From Mycogone perniciosa (Eukaryota; Ascomycota; Sordariomycetes; Hypocreales; Hypocreaceae), in contig JAOALB010000025.1 in NCBI GenBank assembly GCA_025331125.1, positions 372,001 to 436,000 on the forward strand: a stretch of DNA of 64,000 bases. Direction: 5' to 3'. A model generated the notes under the pieces. That model saw only the letters and a program-made list of their open reading frames with translations, did no database searches and was not told the DNA's origin. The number at the start of each line of letters is the position of its first letter. Within the stretch, counting starts at the first letter, position 1. The translations under genes and the position numbers were made by a program. Positions 34,923 to 49,200 of the stretch are shown here, piece after piece.

Positions 34923-37900
34923 AACGATATCGTGATTGAGCGGTGGATGAAAGAATATAGCCGTCCAGGTTCCAAGAATCCCGGGTTGCGTCAAGGCGAA
35001 ATGTCGGCGTCAGTGGCAATAGCCAGAAGTGAGATTGAGGGAATGGAAGGTATAACGGCGGAATCTAAGCACTCTGAATTATCAGTTAGTCAGAAGTTCC
35101 AGAAGTAATAATACAACGAGAAACGAGCAGGTTCGAAATCACGGTGGTTTTCGAAGATGTAGCGTAAATGCGAGACGTCGTGCCACGACCAGCCAGCCAA
35201 TCTGAGTGGCAGACAAGGCGGCGCAGATCAACTACACAAAAGTCGTTTTGTCGACGCAATCAAGCTGTGGTTGGGTAATCAAATGAATCCATTTCATCAG
35301 ATGAAACGTATTCAATAGCTGTCCCAAAGGCGCAACATTGGTATTGCGCGGTGTAGTGGGGAGATGTCGGATCAAAACAAAATCGTCGGAAGAGCGTTGC
35401 GAGGACGCGCCGGTCGAGAGAGGGTGCGGTGCGGTGCGGTGGTTGACAAGCCGGTGCAATAATTCGAAAAGACCAAAGCAAATGAGACTAACCTCCAGAC
35501 GAGAGATGCTGTAGACAGGAATGGGATGAACCCCAAAAGGTGTGAACTGTAGAGGAAGTAGAAGCGGCCGTTTCGATACAGGCCACTCGCAAACAACCCG
35601 CAGGAACACAGGAGCAACCTTCACAGCAGCGAGCTGAGAGGCGACACAAAGGAGAGTTGGCTCACGCGAGAAACCTGAATCCGGACGTCGACGAACGGAT
35701 GACGAAGTTCGTGACGAAGCTTGTCGAGGATATCGGCGGATTCGGAATTCGGTGGAGGAGGAGGGAAGAGAGAGGTTGAAGAAGAAAGTATGGAAGAGAG
35801 GGTGTGTGTGTGTGGGTTGAGTGTGGGAGCGTAGAAAAGAAGAGGATGGGTGGTTGATGAAGGCTACGGGCGGCATAACTAAGTACAGTACAGCGCTACC
35901 TGGAGTAGACTCTAGCTCTACGTTGCAGCGACAAAAAGTAGGGCCAGTGGGCACAGGCCGATGCATGCGACCTTCTAGCGCAAGGTTCCCGGGGCTCGTA
36001 GTTCACCAACTTTTTTTTTCACACTGCCAGCCCGCCAAAGTTCCTTGACCGTACCTTGGAGGCAAGGGTCCTTCGTTGTTGTGGATTGTGGACAGGTTTC
36101 TTTCGGGGGTGGAGACAGCAACAGTGCCACTGACGGGACAACTACTGCTAGTACTAGTACCTGCTAAGGTACCTGGCAGCGCCGTGTGGTGAGGCATTAC
36201 TGATAGGTACCAAAGTAGCCCCGTGCAGGCAGTCAGACAGGTGGGTGACAGGTACCTCTGTCACAGTCATTTCTTCTAGCAACACTCCGTACTCCATACT
36301 CGGTCGTAGCATGCCAATTTGCCAAGAATGGAGGAGGCTAGTGCAATTGCCTGCTAGCTCATTGGCTGGGCGGCCCACTCATCGTAATCTAGAGGACATG
36401 GTGCTCCGTCACTCGAATGTCCCTCACTCAGGTACAAGTACGTACACACCGAGAGAGGAACCGCCAGGGGTGTCAGACGGGCTCCGTGTATGGATGGTTG
36501 GGGGGACCTTTTAGGGGGGGCATTGGGGCTTTTTCGAGGGTGCTCCGTGGCAGCGGCCTGGCGTCGATGCAGTTGCCACCAGAACCACCGAGTGAGTGAC
36601 TTTGTTGTCTTGCCTGTTGGCGAGGCTGGAGCAAAAGCGATGACCACATCGAGTGACAATTGTTTTTCGACTCCGGGTTTCTGTCGTGCAAGAAATCTCT
36701 GCCCCTTTTTCGCCACTAACTCTCTCTAAAAAGAACAAGAACTGTCCATTCAAGTTCAAGGCATGGGATGAAAGCAAACGTCGACAATTCACTCAATGCA
36801 CGGGGTGAAAGCAAAAAGGAGACGAATCAGTCGCTTCACTTTCCGTGCAATTTTACTTGTACTCGTACATGCGCCGCACCAGGTACTTCGTACTCTGTAC
36901 GTGCAGAATGCACATTCACAGCCCTTGACCCGAGTTCGTGACCACTCACATGCATGTCCCATCTCCGTTTCCTGTCACCCACCACTCGAGTTTTCAACTG
37001 GTCGCCTGATGGGCTGTGACGCAAAGCAAAATTGAAGGGGTGGCCAAAACGTTCGGCCAGAGCAGGCGTGCCTCCAGCGCTGGCAAATGCACGCTCCGTT
37101 CAAAAGGGAATCGCGCGCCGAAACCTGCAGGTTTGTGGTCCAATCCGCCAAGTCTGACACGGGGCTTGTCTGTTCTCGAACGACGAAAATCTGCGAGTCA
37201 CGAAATAATACATGCGTGCTAAACCAGGTTGAGCCCGGTAAATACTATGGGTTATATGGAGCAGTCACTCAAGATTATTACGAGTAGCTGCACTTCAAGA
37301 CCCTGCACATTGATGTGAATTGATTTGGACAGAGTCATCATTGTAGGAAAGTCTCCCCATCCGTAGCAGTGTGTATGCTGCACGGACTGTCAGAACTGCT
37401 CTCGGTGTCAGACAAAGCTGTCAGAAGATGTCAGGCCATCAGGGCATTATCCGGCGGTAGCGACTGCTCTTCAAACCTATCATCGCCAAGAATACTCCTT
37501 TATAAAGGCATGGATGGCCCTAGTGGCGCGCTCTGCTGACCTTCTAATCGTAGAAACCCGAGGCAGGATGTCATTACGGGCAAACAAGCGAGCAGACGAG
37601 CAGAGAATCGCCCTCCGTACTCGGTTCTGACGAGAGAACCATTATTAGCCGCCCTCACAGTTTGGGCACTCTGAAGGTCTGGCCACGGCTTCCAGCCTTC
37701 CCCTTCTCTGGCTCAACCTGCAGAGACAGGGGAGACGCATGCATCCTAAGTACTGCTACTAGTCGTAATTAGTAAGTCGCATACATAAATAAAGCTTTAT
37801 GATGGCTTGAGCGAAATGCCTCAGGTCCACCACGATGTACACGATCCAGTCCTGTAGCTGTATTTCGCGCCTACTGCTCCGTACCTACCGACGGTTCACG

Positions 37901-40198
37901 CGTCTTTGCGGTCTGGTGTGACTTGAACTGGAGCAAAGCGTTGCTCGCAAAGACCGCAGTCCCCAGCTGCGGAGTGGGCCTCATGCAGACATGAGGCCAG
38001 TTACAAGATGCTTTCTGTCCTTTCTGCCATTGACGACCATTCGGGTAATCACTATTATCCATATCGCCTCCTGAGCCTCCTATGACTCAACGATTTTTTC
38101 ACACATCAACCACATTGCTTACTGTCTAGGTCGTATGTAATAATACTAAGGCAGTCAGACATCCCTTTTATTAGTCCACACCAGACCGCCGGAGTCTGGA
38201 AGAAAAATAACGGTGACGATATGTGTTGTTGGACACGAGAACCACCAACGCGATACGTTACGGATCTAGACATCGATCAGCCTCTTTCCGTGCACATGAC
38301 GATGTGATTGAGTTCCGTGCAAGCCGGATCATCTACAAGCGGTAGAATCCTCCGGGTGGTCAGCCCAACTTGCACCACACAATCATGGCCCTGGTACTGG
38401 GTACGTTACAGCCACGCTTGTTGAATGTCCCATCTGAAAGCACCCCTGTTCCCGAATGCCGCCCATGTGCAGAGAAGGCCCACTGAGATTTGATGGGTCT
38501 GGAGTTGTGAGTGCGTAACCGGATGTGCTAATGACATTCTATGTACTCCGTATGCACGCATCTCCTATGTACCGCAGGCAATGAAACACCCTTGTGCCGT
38601 CCAAACTCATGCCAACGATCTGGCTAACCTAACAGGCATTGAACCTTGGCTCCAATTTTGGAAATGATCAAACACACTGCCAGGCTGTGGCCAGTGCTGA
38701 TGCGAGGATCGGAATGCTTGACCGTAGGATGATCTGCACACACACACCAGACCATGATATTGAACGCGGTACTCCGTACAACGGGTCAGAAATTAAAATA
38801 GCTCGCCCGTCTTCCCCTTCACGGACTGGGCACACTCTCCGTCTTATTCTGGTGCTGATTGCTGATTAGTCAGTGTCAGTCCAGCCTCAGCCTCTTCAGC
38901 CTTCGCCCTTTTTCAGTGCCATTGGAAAACCGGGGACAGCCACCAATCAGGTAGGCAACGTTGACAACCAGAAGAGGTTGAACTTTGGACGACCAGCGGT
39001 CTACTACGGAGTAGTACATAATGTACTCGTACTATTTGCTATTTACACAAACGCCCTGGCGTTATCTTGCGGTTATTTATGTCAAATGTCGGTCGCGCGT
39101 CTGGCACCAAGCAACAGGCGTCTGACAGCGCTGTATCACAGGGCAATGATGGGAGTATTTGCTGAGTGTCTGCCTGAGCACATTCTAGTAATGCATGACG
39201 GCCTACTCCGTGCAGTGCATACCATTCCGATCGGATAGTTGGGCATAAAAAAGGTGCTGCACATCACAGTTGCCTGTCTCATCAATTTGTTCATCCCAAG
39301 GTGCCTTAGTACTATTCAGGTACCTAACCGACGTGCCGAGTGCACTCTCTGTGGGGCCTGTAATGCTTCGTACTTGTACGGGTACGGAGTACTACTTACT
39401 AGGTCGTATGGACGGAGTAGTACCGAGTACTACTTCGGATGATGCGCTCCTGCAGTCACCAATGGCGCAGAAGGGTAGATGACGATTGTCAGTCAACTTT
39501 CCATCATACTCCGTAATGAAAGAGAGAGAAAATCACTATCCCTCGGGTTCAATGTCTCTTTTCAAACTCCGGTCATTCAGATGCTGCCTAGGTCTCACCC
39601 ATACCACCTCATATTGACACTATCATGGGTTTTCCCATCCCACGGCCTTGATTTGGTGAAGATGTGTGGGATATCATCTGGAAAACGTTACTCAACGGTG
39701 GTACATGGAGCTATTGCTTCTTTTCGGCTTCCCCTCCAAGCCTCGTGCTAAACCTTGCCAGCTCAACTTATGTTCGCCCCTTTTCTGATGAGTAGGCTAA
39801 AATTCTGGTCGGCCAACTTCGTCTAGAAAAATCCTCACCGCAATCCGCCGTATCCACAGAGGCGTCTGGCTCGGGAACAACAATATTCCCGGCCGATCCG
39901 CCCTCAGTATTTTCGCGGACATGACGAGCCGCCTACCCTACACCTTGAAAATGTGGTTTTGCGCGTGAAACACAACCTGCTTCATCATGCATGGCTAGCC
40001 AACGAGGCTGCGTACTACACTGATGATTGCCAACTTTTAAACGGAGTACTCGTACAGAGTACATGCGAGTCGTCTCGTATCTATAAAGTACATGCCGGAG
40101 CACATTGCACTACTGCCTGCTATGGAATAAACTACGTTGCCACAATGTCGTCAGCCAGTACCATCACCAGGCTGGCCACGCCATCTTATCACATCTCA

Positions 40199-40230
40199 AC
40201 CAGGCAGGGAGGCAGACAGGCAGGCAGGCA
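40199..40230. repeat. (CAGG)n-type microsatellite
   Basis: Imperfect tetranucleotide run of CAGG/CAGA/GAGG units, intergenic. Confidence 0.85.
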
Positions 40231-41933
40231 AACGCAGTCACAGTGAAGGTATACACGCGTACGAGGTACGTATGTCTTGTGAGCCAGTCATTCCTTGACG
40301 GGGCCGCCACATTTCTGCCTGCTCGTGAATGATTCATTCCATTCAACACCGTCTCATCGCCTCCAACACCCGACAGAGCCCGTCGACGTCGGTGGCCCAT
40401 CTCTCCACACGTTCTGATTGGAGCCGTAACCCGAATATTGGCCGTCCGAACACCACCATCTTCGCAGCCATGTCTCTCCTGGGGCATCTGTTGGGGCTGC
40501 CTCGACAATTTGCTTGGTTCCTCCTCCCCCTGCATCTCCCGAAGGCTCAACCACTCATCGGGGCTCCGTGAAACGCCAAAAGAACTGAGCCTTTAATACA
40601 TGTGGGTACAAAGCGGTGTAAGGCACCGCCGAGTCCGAGGGAGAATGAGGGGGAGGGGTAAACCGGCAACGATCGTGTGAGCCCTGGCTTCATGGGCTTG
40701 CTTCATGGCAAGATGGTTTGATCAGAAAACTTTGGCTACATGCTTGCCCTCCGTACATGACACGACACGATTTAGAGCCAAGGACCCACGCACTTTTACT
40801 TTGGAAAATCGAAATACTGCCAGAGCTGTCAAGCAGAGAGAGGGGGATACACTCTCACACATTTGCCCCTTTTGCGTGGGGGGACGGGGGATGTGACCAC
40901 TGCATTGGAATGAGGGGCAAAATCCATTGTATGAAGCAGTGGATCGCTTCAGACTTTTCCTTTGGAGAGGGAAAAATTTTTATCTGCAAGAAACTGCACA
41001 CTTGTCATGATGTATCCACGCCGGCGGTAGCATCAAAACGTTGGCCTTTACTTCGTACACTGGTTGGGCACGAAGACTTTGCTCCGTATATTACGGGGTA
41101 GAACTCTATTAGAGTCATGTAGTACCAAAGTAGGCATCTAGAGTGCTCCACCACCACCACCCCCTACCATGAAAATTCTCCGCCAAAGGCGGTTCAGGCT
41201 CGTCATGTGCAAAAAAACGTGCTCCTTTCTGCCGTGTTTCTCCAGCCCGAGACTTCGGATTTCCCAGGAGCGGCGGCAGAAGAATGAGGGGTTCTGTGGG
41301 AGATGGATTGTTCCCACAGCCACCTCTTGATGTTTCCCCGATTTTCTTTTTTCAGCCCCCTCCAGATCCCACTTGAGGGGGTGGGGGGACAGAGCTTGTC
41401 TCCATCTGGACTTGGGCTTTGTGAAACACTACCAGTACTACATCTATCTGTATGTACATCTCACGAATATCTGGACGGCGGCTATAACGGGAAGCGCCCT
41501 CATTTGGCTTTTGTTTTTTTATTTCTTGTTGAGCAAACCAACTGATTTGAATAGGTGATGGCGGTGATATTTTGGTGTTTTTACGGCTATTTCCCCCAAC
41601 TTACTGAATTCTATCTACGAAGTACTATGGAGTACAAAGTACTTCGTACTGCCCTAGATATAACTAGATGTGGTATGGCTCCCCCCCGAACGATGCACCC
41701 ACAGATCTAGACCCTTCCTATGACGTAGTTTTCATCCCTGAGCTCCAGATTCTGCCCACCATCTTTTTCCGTGCCACCAAGTGGGGGACAAAAAAAGGGG
41801 AGACCTCAGAAGACACACGGAGCAGGCGGTTAGCTCCTCTGCAGAGCATTAAGAAGTTTTTTGCTGTTGCATTACATTATCGATAACTCTGCTCTGATAA
41901 TTCACCTAGTGCTCACATCAGAAGCTATGGCAA

Positions 41934-41956
41934 TGTGTGTGTGTGTGTATGTGTGT
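41934..41956. repeat. (GT)n microsatellite
   Basis: GT dinucleotides with one TA interruption, intergenic. Confidence 0.9.
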
Positions 41957-42220
41957 TTTTGGCAGTCTCTGTTTTATCGTCACCCTTCTTAACTACATGC
42001 CCGATATGGCAGATGTGCCTCAACAGAATTTTGTCAACTTTAACCTCCAGCCCAAAAAAAAAGGTTGCAGTCGTATCTATGTAGCCTCCCCAAGCTCCCG
42101 CATGCGGAGCTAATTAATCCCGCAGAGAAATCTGTCCTCGGCTACGGGCGTCTTCGGGGTTGCAGGCACTCTCAGATAGGAGACCACTATGTATGTGCAT
42201 CTTAAGTAAGTATGGCCAAC

Positions 42221-42250
42221 ATGCATGCATGCATACATACATGCAGGCAT
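42221..42250. repeat. (ATGC)n/(ATAC)n microsatellite
   Basis: Three or more ATGC units passing into CATA units; locally self-complementary. Confidence 0.9.
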
Positions 42251-43836
42251 GAAGCAGTAGTAAGTAGTATGTAGTACGAGCGTTCCTGTGTGTGTGCCCT
42301 ACGAACAGTTGCGCTTCTTGTTAGCTCAGACATTGGGCGTCAAGATCGTTGGTCAGGATGCCCAGTCTGCTTGCATGTGGGTTGACGGCTGTACCCCACG
42401 CTTCAACGAAGGGGGGACAACGTAGAGAGAGATAGCTAAGGGACAGCCGAGATACGCGATGTAATGACGAACACACGGCTACCTAATCGCATGCTTCTGT
42501 GGCGGGATATCTCTGATTGGTAACTCTGTAATATCTATATAGCTGGTGCTCAAGTTGGGAAGAGGAGGTTTATATACATTTCCCATCAAAAAGGGGCCTT
42601 GAACAGGCTAATGAGACTAGACCAGTTCAAGCACGAACGTAGAGTATTAGTACATGATTATTTGAATCCAATATTCTGCTTCACAAAGCTCTTTTTATAA
42701 GGTTACTACTTTGTATAAATACCAGCTGGATAAATAGTCATCTGCAGCAAAAAGAGTTATCCTTCACAAGAATTTGAATCCTTGATGCTCACATCTGTTC
42801 TGACGGGAATCTCCCTTGAAAACCCCAGATCCGGGCTGCCACTAACGTCTTGAGATGTCTTCACGCCATTGATGATAGACATCATCCATCCACAGACCCC
42901 CGTATTTAGTAGCCGACACTGTCAACCTCGCAGTGAAACATTACTCCATTAGGAAATGTGTATCATGCATAGTCTTACCTGAGGCATGGCTTCTATGATC
43001 TTGTAGGCGAGAAAACGCTTCCAAAGCCAATGTCAGGAATTTGGCCTTCAAGGGAGCTTCTACTCACTCCCTTGACCACTGGCTGTGCTCTTGACGCTTG
43101 CACCCCATTGGAGAACTGGCCATACGGAGGAATGGTGATTTGTCGACAAGACGAGAAACAGCCTAAGAACGATGACGTGCATCGACTCTGGGAGACTCCC
43201 GGCCACGCATGTACGAATGGTTTTTTTCCCGCACATGGAGACGAGTAGCACTAGTAGCATGACTTTCAAGAATCATAGTCTCAAGTTGGTTGACTTATCT
43301 CCTCCCTAGGGGATTTAGTTGCCGTCTGAAACTTCGCCCGCATGCGAGTCTCTGGAACAGACTCGGATTCCGTGGACGGCTGGCTCGTGATCAACACCAA
43401 GGGCAACAGTGAAACTAGCCAGAAGCCGCGGTTCGCGGATTTGTATGTGGGATGATGTGGAAACAACATTCGAATAGCATAGAACACATGCCGGGGACAT
43501 TGGTCAGATGCTGTCCCGTGACTAATGCGCTCCAACATGAGTGACAACCAAAGCCATGCGGAAATGAATTATTAGCCCTTGGAAATAAGGTAAACACACA
43601 TTTGTCCTTCTCTCCTCTGGCAGGATAGATGCCTTGGAACGTAGAGAACCCAACATCCTAGGCCAAGCAGATCTCTATTAAATCGTTGCTTCTGCCCGTA
43701 CGACTCCCAACGCCATCTCTGAACCCAACCTTCCATCCAGGCAAAATCGCCCATGTACACAAGTCGTAGTAGTCTTACACTCATTTCCCCCTCGAAACCA
43801 TGCTCTGCAGAAAAAGCATCAATCTGTTTCTTCAAT

Positions 43837-45471
43837 TCACAGGCTGTACGGTACGATCGCCTTGTCAATAACAGGATCGCGCCGTGACATGTGTGTGCTT
43901 TCCGCACCCCAGCGTGACCTCCACCCCTCCTCATCATCTAGAGCCTTGTCAAATGCCTGTCGACACTGAGGAGGCAGCATATCCTTAATCTCATCCGACA
44001 CAGCCCCCAGTCCGTTGAACTGTGAGAGGAAGTCGGCCGGATCTGCTTTGTTAAGTGCAGCCAGAGCACCACCCGCTGGCGGCGTCTCAAAGTATGTGTC
44101 TACCACATAGAAGTTCCTGGCCAATTTCAAGGGAACAGGGGGGAACGTGGTGCTACCCCTTGTGGCCTCCTCATCTCCGGGTGCTACCTGTTCAATGCGA
44201 GCAAGAGTGGGCTGCATAGCTGCAGGATATTGCATGACATTCGTGTGAATGTCATAGACGCCCGCATTATTCAATCGCCTGAGGGCATTGATTCCTGCAT
44301 TGAAAGTACTGCAAATCATTGTCAGTCCTGAGAGTTATTGGCATTGCGGAGTGTGAACATACCTAGCTTCTCGCGCATGCTCCAACATCCAGTTTGTGTC
44401 GTTGACATTCACCTTTCGCTTCTTCGACTCCGGCTTGCCGCTAGGAACGGGGACCGAAGGCACGTTGGTGTGATAGACTGCGCTGGCACCGTGCCACGCA
44501 ACATACTGGTTCTTGTTGTACGGCTCTCCGGGGATGAAATGGTCGTCCGGGTCTGCGAGCTGTCCCTCGACCACACCCTCTGCCCGGGCAGTGGTGACGT
44601 TGTAGTCATCAATGATGCGCTTGCCGCCAACGACGATTCTAGCACCAAACTCCCGGAAGACAGACCGAGCAGTAACAATTCCTATAGATCGACCTTTGTA
44701 GGAGTGGGGAATGATTTCTCGCTCGATCATGTCCCGCTTCTCATCGTCGTCCACAATAATCTTGTAGAGTTTTCGGTGTTTCGTGAAGAAAAGGTAACTG
44801 TCTCTGAATCCAACACATCGCGCAGGCTCCGTGGACAACATGTACAATCTGTTGCCTCGACCTAGCACTTTGAATGTTCGACAGCGATAGTCACGTCCAC
44901 CTTGCAGGTTACCCATCTTGTCGACCTTGGTTTCGCCTTCTGAATCCTCAGGGAGAACGCATTCGTCCTCGGCAATCTCGGCGACTGTGCCTTCAGCATC
45001 AATGACTTGCTCAGCCTTGGGCGCCGCAGGGCCACCCTTCCGACCGCCTCGCCCTCTCCATCCTCCGCGACCCCTCCGCCGCGGCGTTTCGGCATCTTTT
45101 TCAGAGACGGTCACCATGTTATCCCAATCCGGCGGCCTGTTCTTAGGTGGGCGTCCCAATCGTTTTCTGCGGATAACAGGCTGTGGCGGGGGCGTAGGTT
45201 CCTTCACAGAGGCTTCCGAAACATCGTCGTCGTCATCGTCATCGTCTTTGCCCGCTGCTTCGCCATCGTCACCAGAATCCTCGCCCTTGGCCTCATTATC
45301 GTCGCCATCGTCATCCTCCTTTTCGGGCTTCTCCTCATGGTCGGACGCATTGGCACCTGTGTCTGCGTCAGGCATCGGCTCGTCCTCGATATCGACATAG
45401 CCCCTTGGCGTGCTCTCTGTATGTGCAGAAGTGCGAGTTAGCCTCAGTCGAATGCGCTGTCTTGGCGCCAT
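43837..45471 (-). CDS. RSC7: RSC7/NPL6 subunit of the RSC chromatin remodeller
   Basis: Rebuilt as complement(join(43837..44308, 44363..45471)), 526 residues. The intron has donor GTATGT and acceptor TTGCAG. The N-terminus is very acidic (D/E runs, about residues 30-85). An AT-hook-like RLGRPPKNRPP and an RGG-rich patch RRRGRGGWRGRGGRKGG follow. The CRC domain (about 190-310) carries YRCRTFKVLGRGNRLYML, GFRDSYLFF and GIVTARSVFREFGARI. The C-terminal half (NAGINALRRLN to the stop) is the RSC7-type extension. Rsc7/Npl6 supports RSC function at promoters. This is the paralog of the gene at 150-2525, which lacks the AT-hook/RGG segment and has a Q/P-rich tail instead. Confidence 0.92.
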
Positions 45472-46249
45472 TTTTTTTTAAAACAAAAAGTCCTCAGTAT
45501 CAAATACCAAAAGGATGGATAAGAGGCAAGAGGAATTCTCGGAGAGAGCAAGACCAATTGCGTTGCGCACAGAACGGTGCCGAGTTGCAGAAAAATGTTC
45601 GCGCGTCAAGGAGTGTAGAAGAAGAGCAAAAAGCCTACCTAGAGCAGCAGCAGCTTTTTTGGCCGCTGCGCGACCTGACCTCCGGCCAGGCATATCGACG
45701 ATTTCCACAGGCCTGCCTGCGACTGGCGGCGAACAAGCAAAAGAGTTGGCCCCGAGTTCGTGCGTGCGCAGGAGCGCAAGTGATGATGCAGATCAGAAGG
45801 GACAAGTGAAGCTTCGCGACAAGCCAACCATTTGCCTTTCACGCTTCCCTTGTCGCTTCGCGGACCTGCTCAAAACGCCACGGCTGGACGCGTGCCTTTG
45901 GCCTGCGCCTCATTTTCCCAGCCTCAGGCGCTGTCTCTGTGGCATGTGCCAAATCAGGTTTATACTGTACAAACGCACTGTCCTTGTATAGCTACCTATG
46001 GTTTATCGAGGTCCTATTTCATCGATCTCATGTGTGCATCACCTCATTATCTAAAGAACCCCAAGCGCAATGATAGCCCCCTTTCTTACCAATGTCCGAC
46101 AAAAAAAGCATATGTTGTCTTTTGTGCAGCCATAAACATCATCAAAGAGTATGGAGGCGTTGTGCCGCCAATACTTGGTCAACTACGGTGATCAGCCACG
46201 GCACATCCTCACCTCCATTCGGTCTCGTCTCTCCTCCCATCCGGTCACC
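45472..46249. other. Intergenic region, RSC7 promoter and UBR1 3' flank
   Basis: About 780 bp between two minus-strand genes. No gene on either strand; frames of up to 158 codons on the + strand are unsupported by composition or motifs. Confidence 0.55.
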
Positions 46250-49200
46250 CTACAAAGTGTCCCAGCCTCCATTGTTAATCTCAGCCTCAAGCTTCCGGCT
46301 AATCAGGCTTGGGACGCCATGGTTGAGCACCAAACTCCGTATCATCGAATCGTATCTCTTCTGGTTCAAAAAGAGCTGTCGCCCATGACGTAGCTGGGGA
46401 TCTGTCTCGCCGTACTTGTCAATATACGGCGCAGAGCCGAACGATCCAGACTTATAGAATAGGAAGACGGTAGAACACTTCCGGATATTGAGAAAGACTC
46501 CAATGTTTCTCTGACACCTGCAAAACAATTAGTCAACATTAACCCTCGCCACCAAGGAGAAATCCATCCATTCATGACATACCTTCGCATGTGTTGTTGC
46601 GCTCCACCAATCTTTGGTGCATCCCTATCAATTGTGTCCGCGCCCTGGCAGCACGTGCTCTGACTACAGAGAAGCTCCCCACAGAACAGACAAATAACCG
46701 GATCTGTGAGGTCCTTGCCAGTTGCCGGGCATTTCCTTCTGGTAGCCTCTTCAATAAGGGTATCGTATGTCTTGGGAAGCCCGATAAGTTCGAATATACC
46801 TGGATGGCTGACCATGGCCGATGGAGACAAGCTGGGGTATCCCTTATTCCAAAGAACCTGGTGTTTAATCCATCCAGACACCAAAGCTTGCGTGGTGTTG
46901 GGCCAGCCACATGTGACTGAGTTGTCTGTCATGGCAGCGCACATCTCGTCAAACGTCGGTACTCTCAAAGTTTCCGTAAGGCGATCCAGTTCATCGGCAT
47001 CGACATCAGGCGAAGTGTGGCTATTAAAGTCCACGCCGTATTTGACATGTAGGAACACGACACATTTCCGCAGGAATATCAAGGCGTACTTCATTGCGAA
47101 TGTATACCACCCTTCCAAAGTATCCACACCCGGTTGCTGGAAGCCTTGATCCTCTTGCAACACTTCAGTCGCATTCTCATCAGGGTAAAGCGTCTGAAAT
47201 TCCAAACCGCATTTGCTGATTGCTAGGGCAAATTCAGCAAAGTTATTCATGCTCGGATCTGGGGTCTGTCGAGTTGCTAGCGTTTCCAACCACAAGGCGG
47301 CGGGCATATTTCGACCCATATGGAAGACAACCTTGACAAGTTCCGCCAAGTAACATAATCTCAACACATGCATGATTTCAGCTTTCTGAGCCGGCACCAT
47401 GCCGTAGGCGCATTCCACCAAGAATACAAAGGAGTCCAATGTCAGGAGAGGGTGATAAGCATCCAATGGCCGCCGGGCATCTGGTGAGCCCGTTCCGAAA
47501 TATCTTGACATGAACAGTTGACAATGCTGTCGCTCTGCATCCGAGAGAAATTCGGTCTCGATCCGATTTCCAGAAGCCGATCCTGAATGGCGGCCCCCAA
47601 CTGATATATAGGATGATGCGGTCTCAGAAAGAATTCTCAAATGCGTGAGGACTTGCTCGGGTATCCTCTCAATCAGGGTCATGCCAGGCCGAGCTTCCAC
47701 TCCGCGCTGTTGTATCTCCACGGCGGATATAGAGAAGCCGACAGCCTGCACAACTGTGTCGCTTGCATGCAATTCGTCTCCAATGTGAACCTTGGAATTG
47801 ATGGGATGCCTTGTTTCCAGCTTATTCACTGTAATGGTGTCTCGTAACCGACGATAGGCTGCCAGAAGCTCGCTAATCATCTGGTTACTGCCAACGCTCG
47901 CCGGCTGCGTGTAGCTTGTCTCTGGTGACCCAACGGCCGAGAACGAGGTGCTCCCCGGCGTGCCCAAGATGGAGGAATGTGATTCCATCTCACTTCTTCC
48001 CCATAACGCCTCGGCATGAGGCTGCGATTGGGTCATAGTCTCCACCAGGCTGCCAGGGAGACTTGGAGTGTAGATGTTCGGCAGACTGGGTTCGTCCACC
48101 TCTCGAGCTTTGCTACCCCCAAGCCAATATGCTGATCCCATCTGCTTCTCTAGGAAGTTTTCAAAGCTGTTTTGTGGCTGAAGATATCCTGGATAAGACT
48201 CCTCCAAACCCTTCCAGATGATTGGAATGAAAGCATTCCCCAACGCCTTGCAAAGAGGACACACAAATTCACTTCGTAACGTATTCTCAGGGTGATGTCG
48301 AGCAATTTGATGAGTGTGTCTACGGTTAGTAGCTTCATAATATTGCTCAAAGCAGGTGTAGTGCATTATGTGCCCGCAACTAACTGCAACTGGCCCTGGC
48401 CTTGAAAGGTTTGCTTTAAAGCCTCTTCCTATTGTTTGACGCTCAGCGAGGAACTTCTCTCCTTTGGCATTGAGTTTTTCGACCATTCGTCTGTTTTCGT
48501 GAGCAATACCAAAAGGTCGAACATCTTCAGCTGACCGGTCGAGATTGCAAGGTGTTTGGGAAGCTTCTCTGACGAGGTCGGGATCTTGAAAATCGGTTTG
48601 CCGAAAGATACGACTTTCATTCAAGAGCGCGAAAGTACCATATAGCCGCCGATCATCAGCCTCTTCCTGACACAGGATACACGTCCCAGTAGGGTACTTC
48701 CAAGTGTGTTTCCGATCTTCGGCTTGCTCTGTTTCGTCTTCATCATCCAGGTCGGAGCCCCAGTCGATTGCCCCCCCTTGGTTTTCAAGGAAACTCTTCT
48801 GCTGTTGTTGGAATTGCGCCATGACCCTTGCCTGGCGACTTAATGCCGCCTTCTTTTTCCTCTCACGCTCTTCTTCAGCAGAATTATTAGCTGGAGAAGA
48901 GGTGTTGATGCGATCAACCGAAAGTCCTAGATTGATATATGCCTTGTCAAATGCCTGTGGTCTCTTTTGCTTAAGGCGTTTGAGAACAAGGGTAATCTTG
49001 GGATGGACTGCCTTGAGCTCTTCTTTGGTTGACATCATGTTCAATAATGACACAATAGTTCGAGAATTGCTAGCTTCTGACATAAAGTTGCTTCGGGCAT
49101 TCCGAGTTAGCGCAATATGAACAAATGATTTTGAAACCGGCTCGGTCATATCGGCGGCTTCTTCAGTCTGGTCTTCCAGAATTGCAACCAGAATAAGATG

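Larger units (their letters stand above)
34703..43836. other. 9.1-kb gene-poor intergenic region
   Basis: No open frame here has domain-like content. The left 1.1 kb is likely the leader and promoter of the cyclin gene: a CT-rich tract on the minus strand near 35.75 kb, (GA)n at 34895-34922, and a GCGGT repeat at 35425-35440. Farther right are (GT)n, (ATGC)n and (CAGG)n microsatellites and the densest copies of the GTAC-centred near-palindromes (for example 39380-39440 and 41615-41650). I found no transposon ORF, terminal repeat or tRNA. The DNA is not markedly A/T-rich, so there is no obvious RIP relic. Confidence 0.6.

Noticed and set aside
35232..35966. 244-codon minus frame before the cyclin gene
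   Set aside because: Low-complexity S/H/P/T string from a pyrimidine-rich leader with many in-frame splice-like signals; no family features.
37895..37960. Inverted GTCTTTGCG ... CGCAAAGAC repeat as a possible small mobile element
   Set aside because: Arms are only about nine bases, with no target-site duplication or second copy in the window.
46366..46582. Readthrough C-terminus of UBR1 ending in YVMGDSSF
   Set aside because: The intron 46518..46582 has a perfect donor and acceptor, and splicing yields the family's cysteine-containing C-terminus. The readthrough tail is intron translation.
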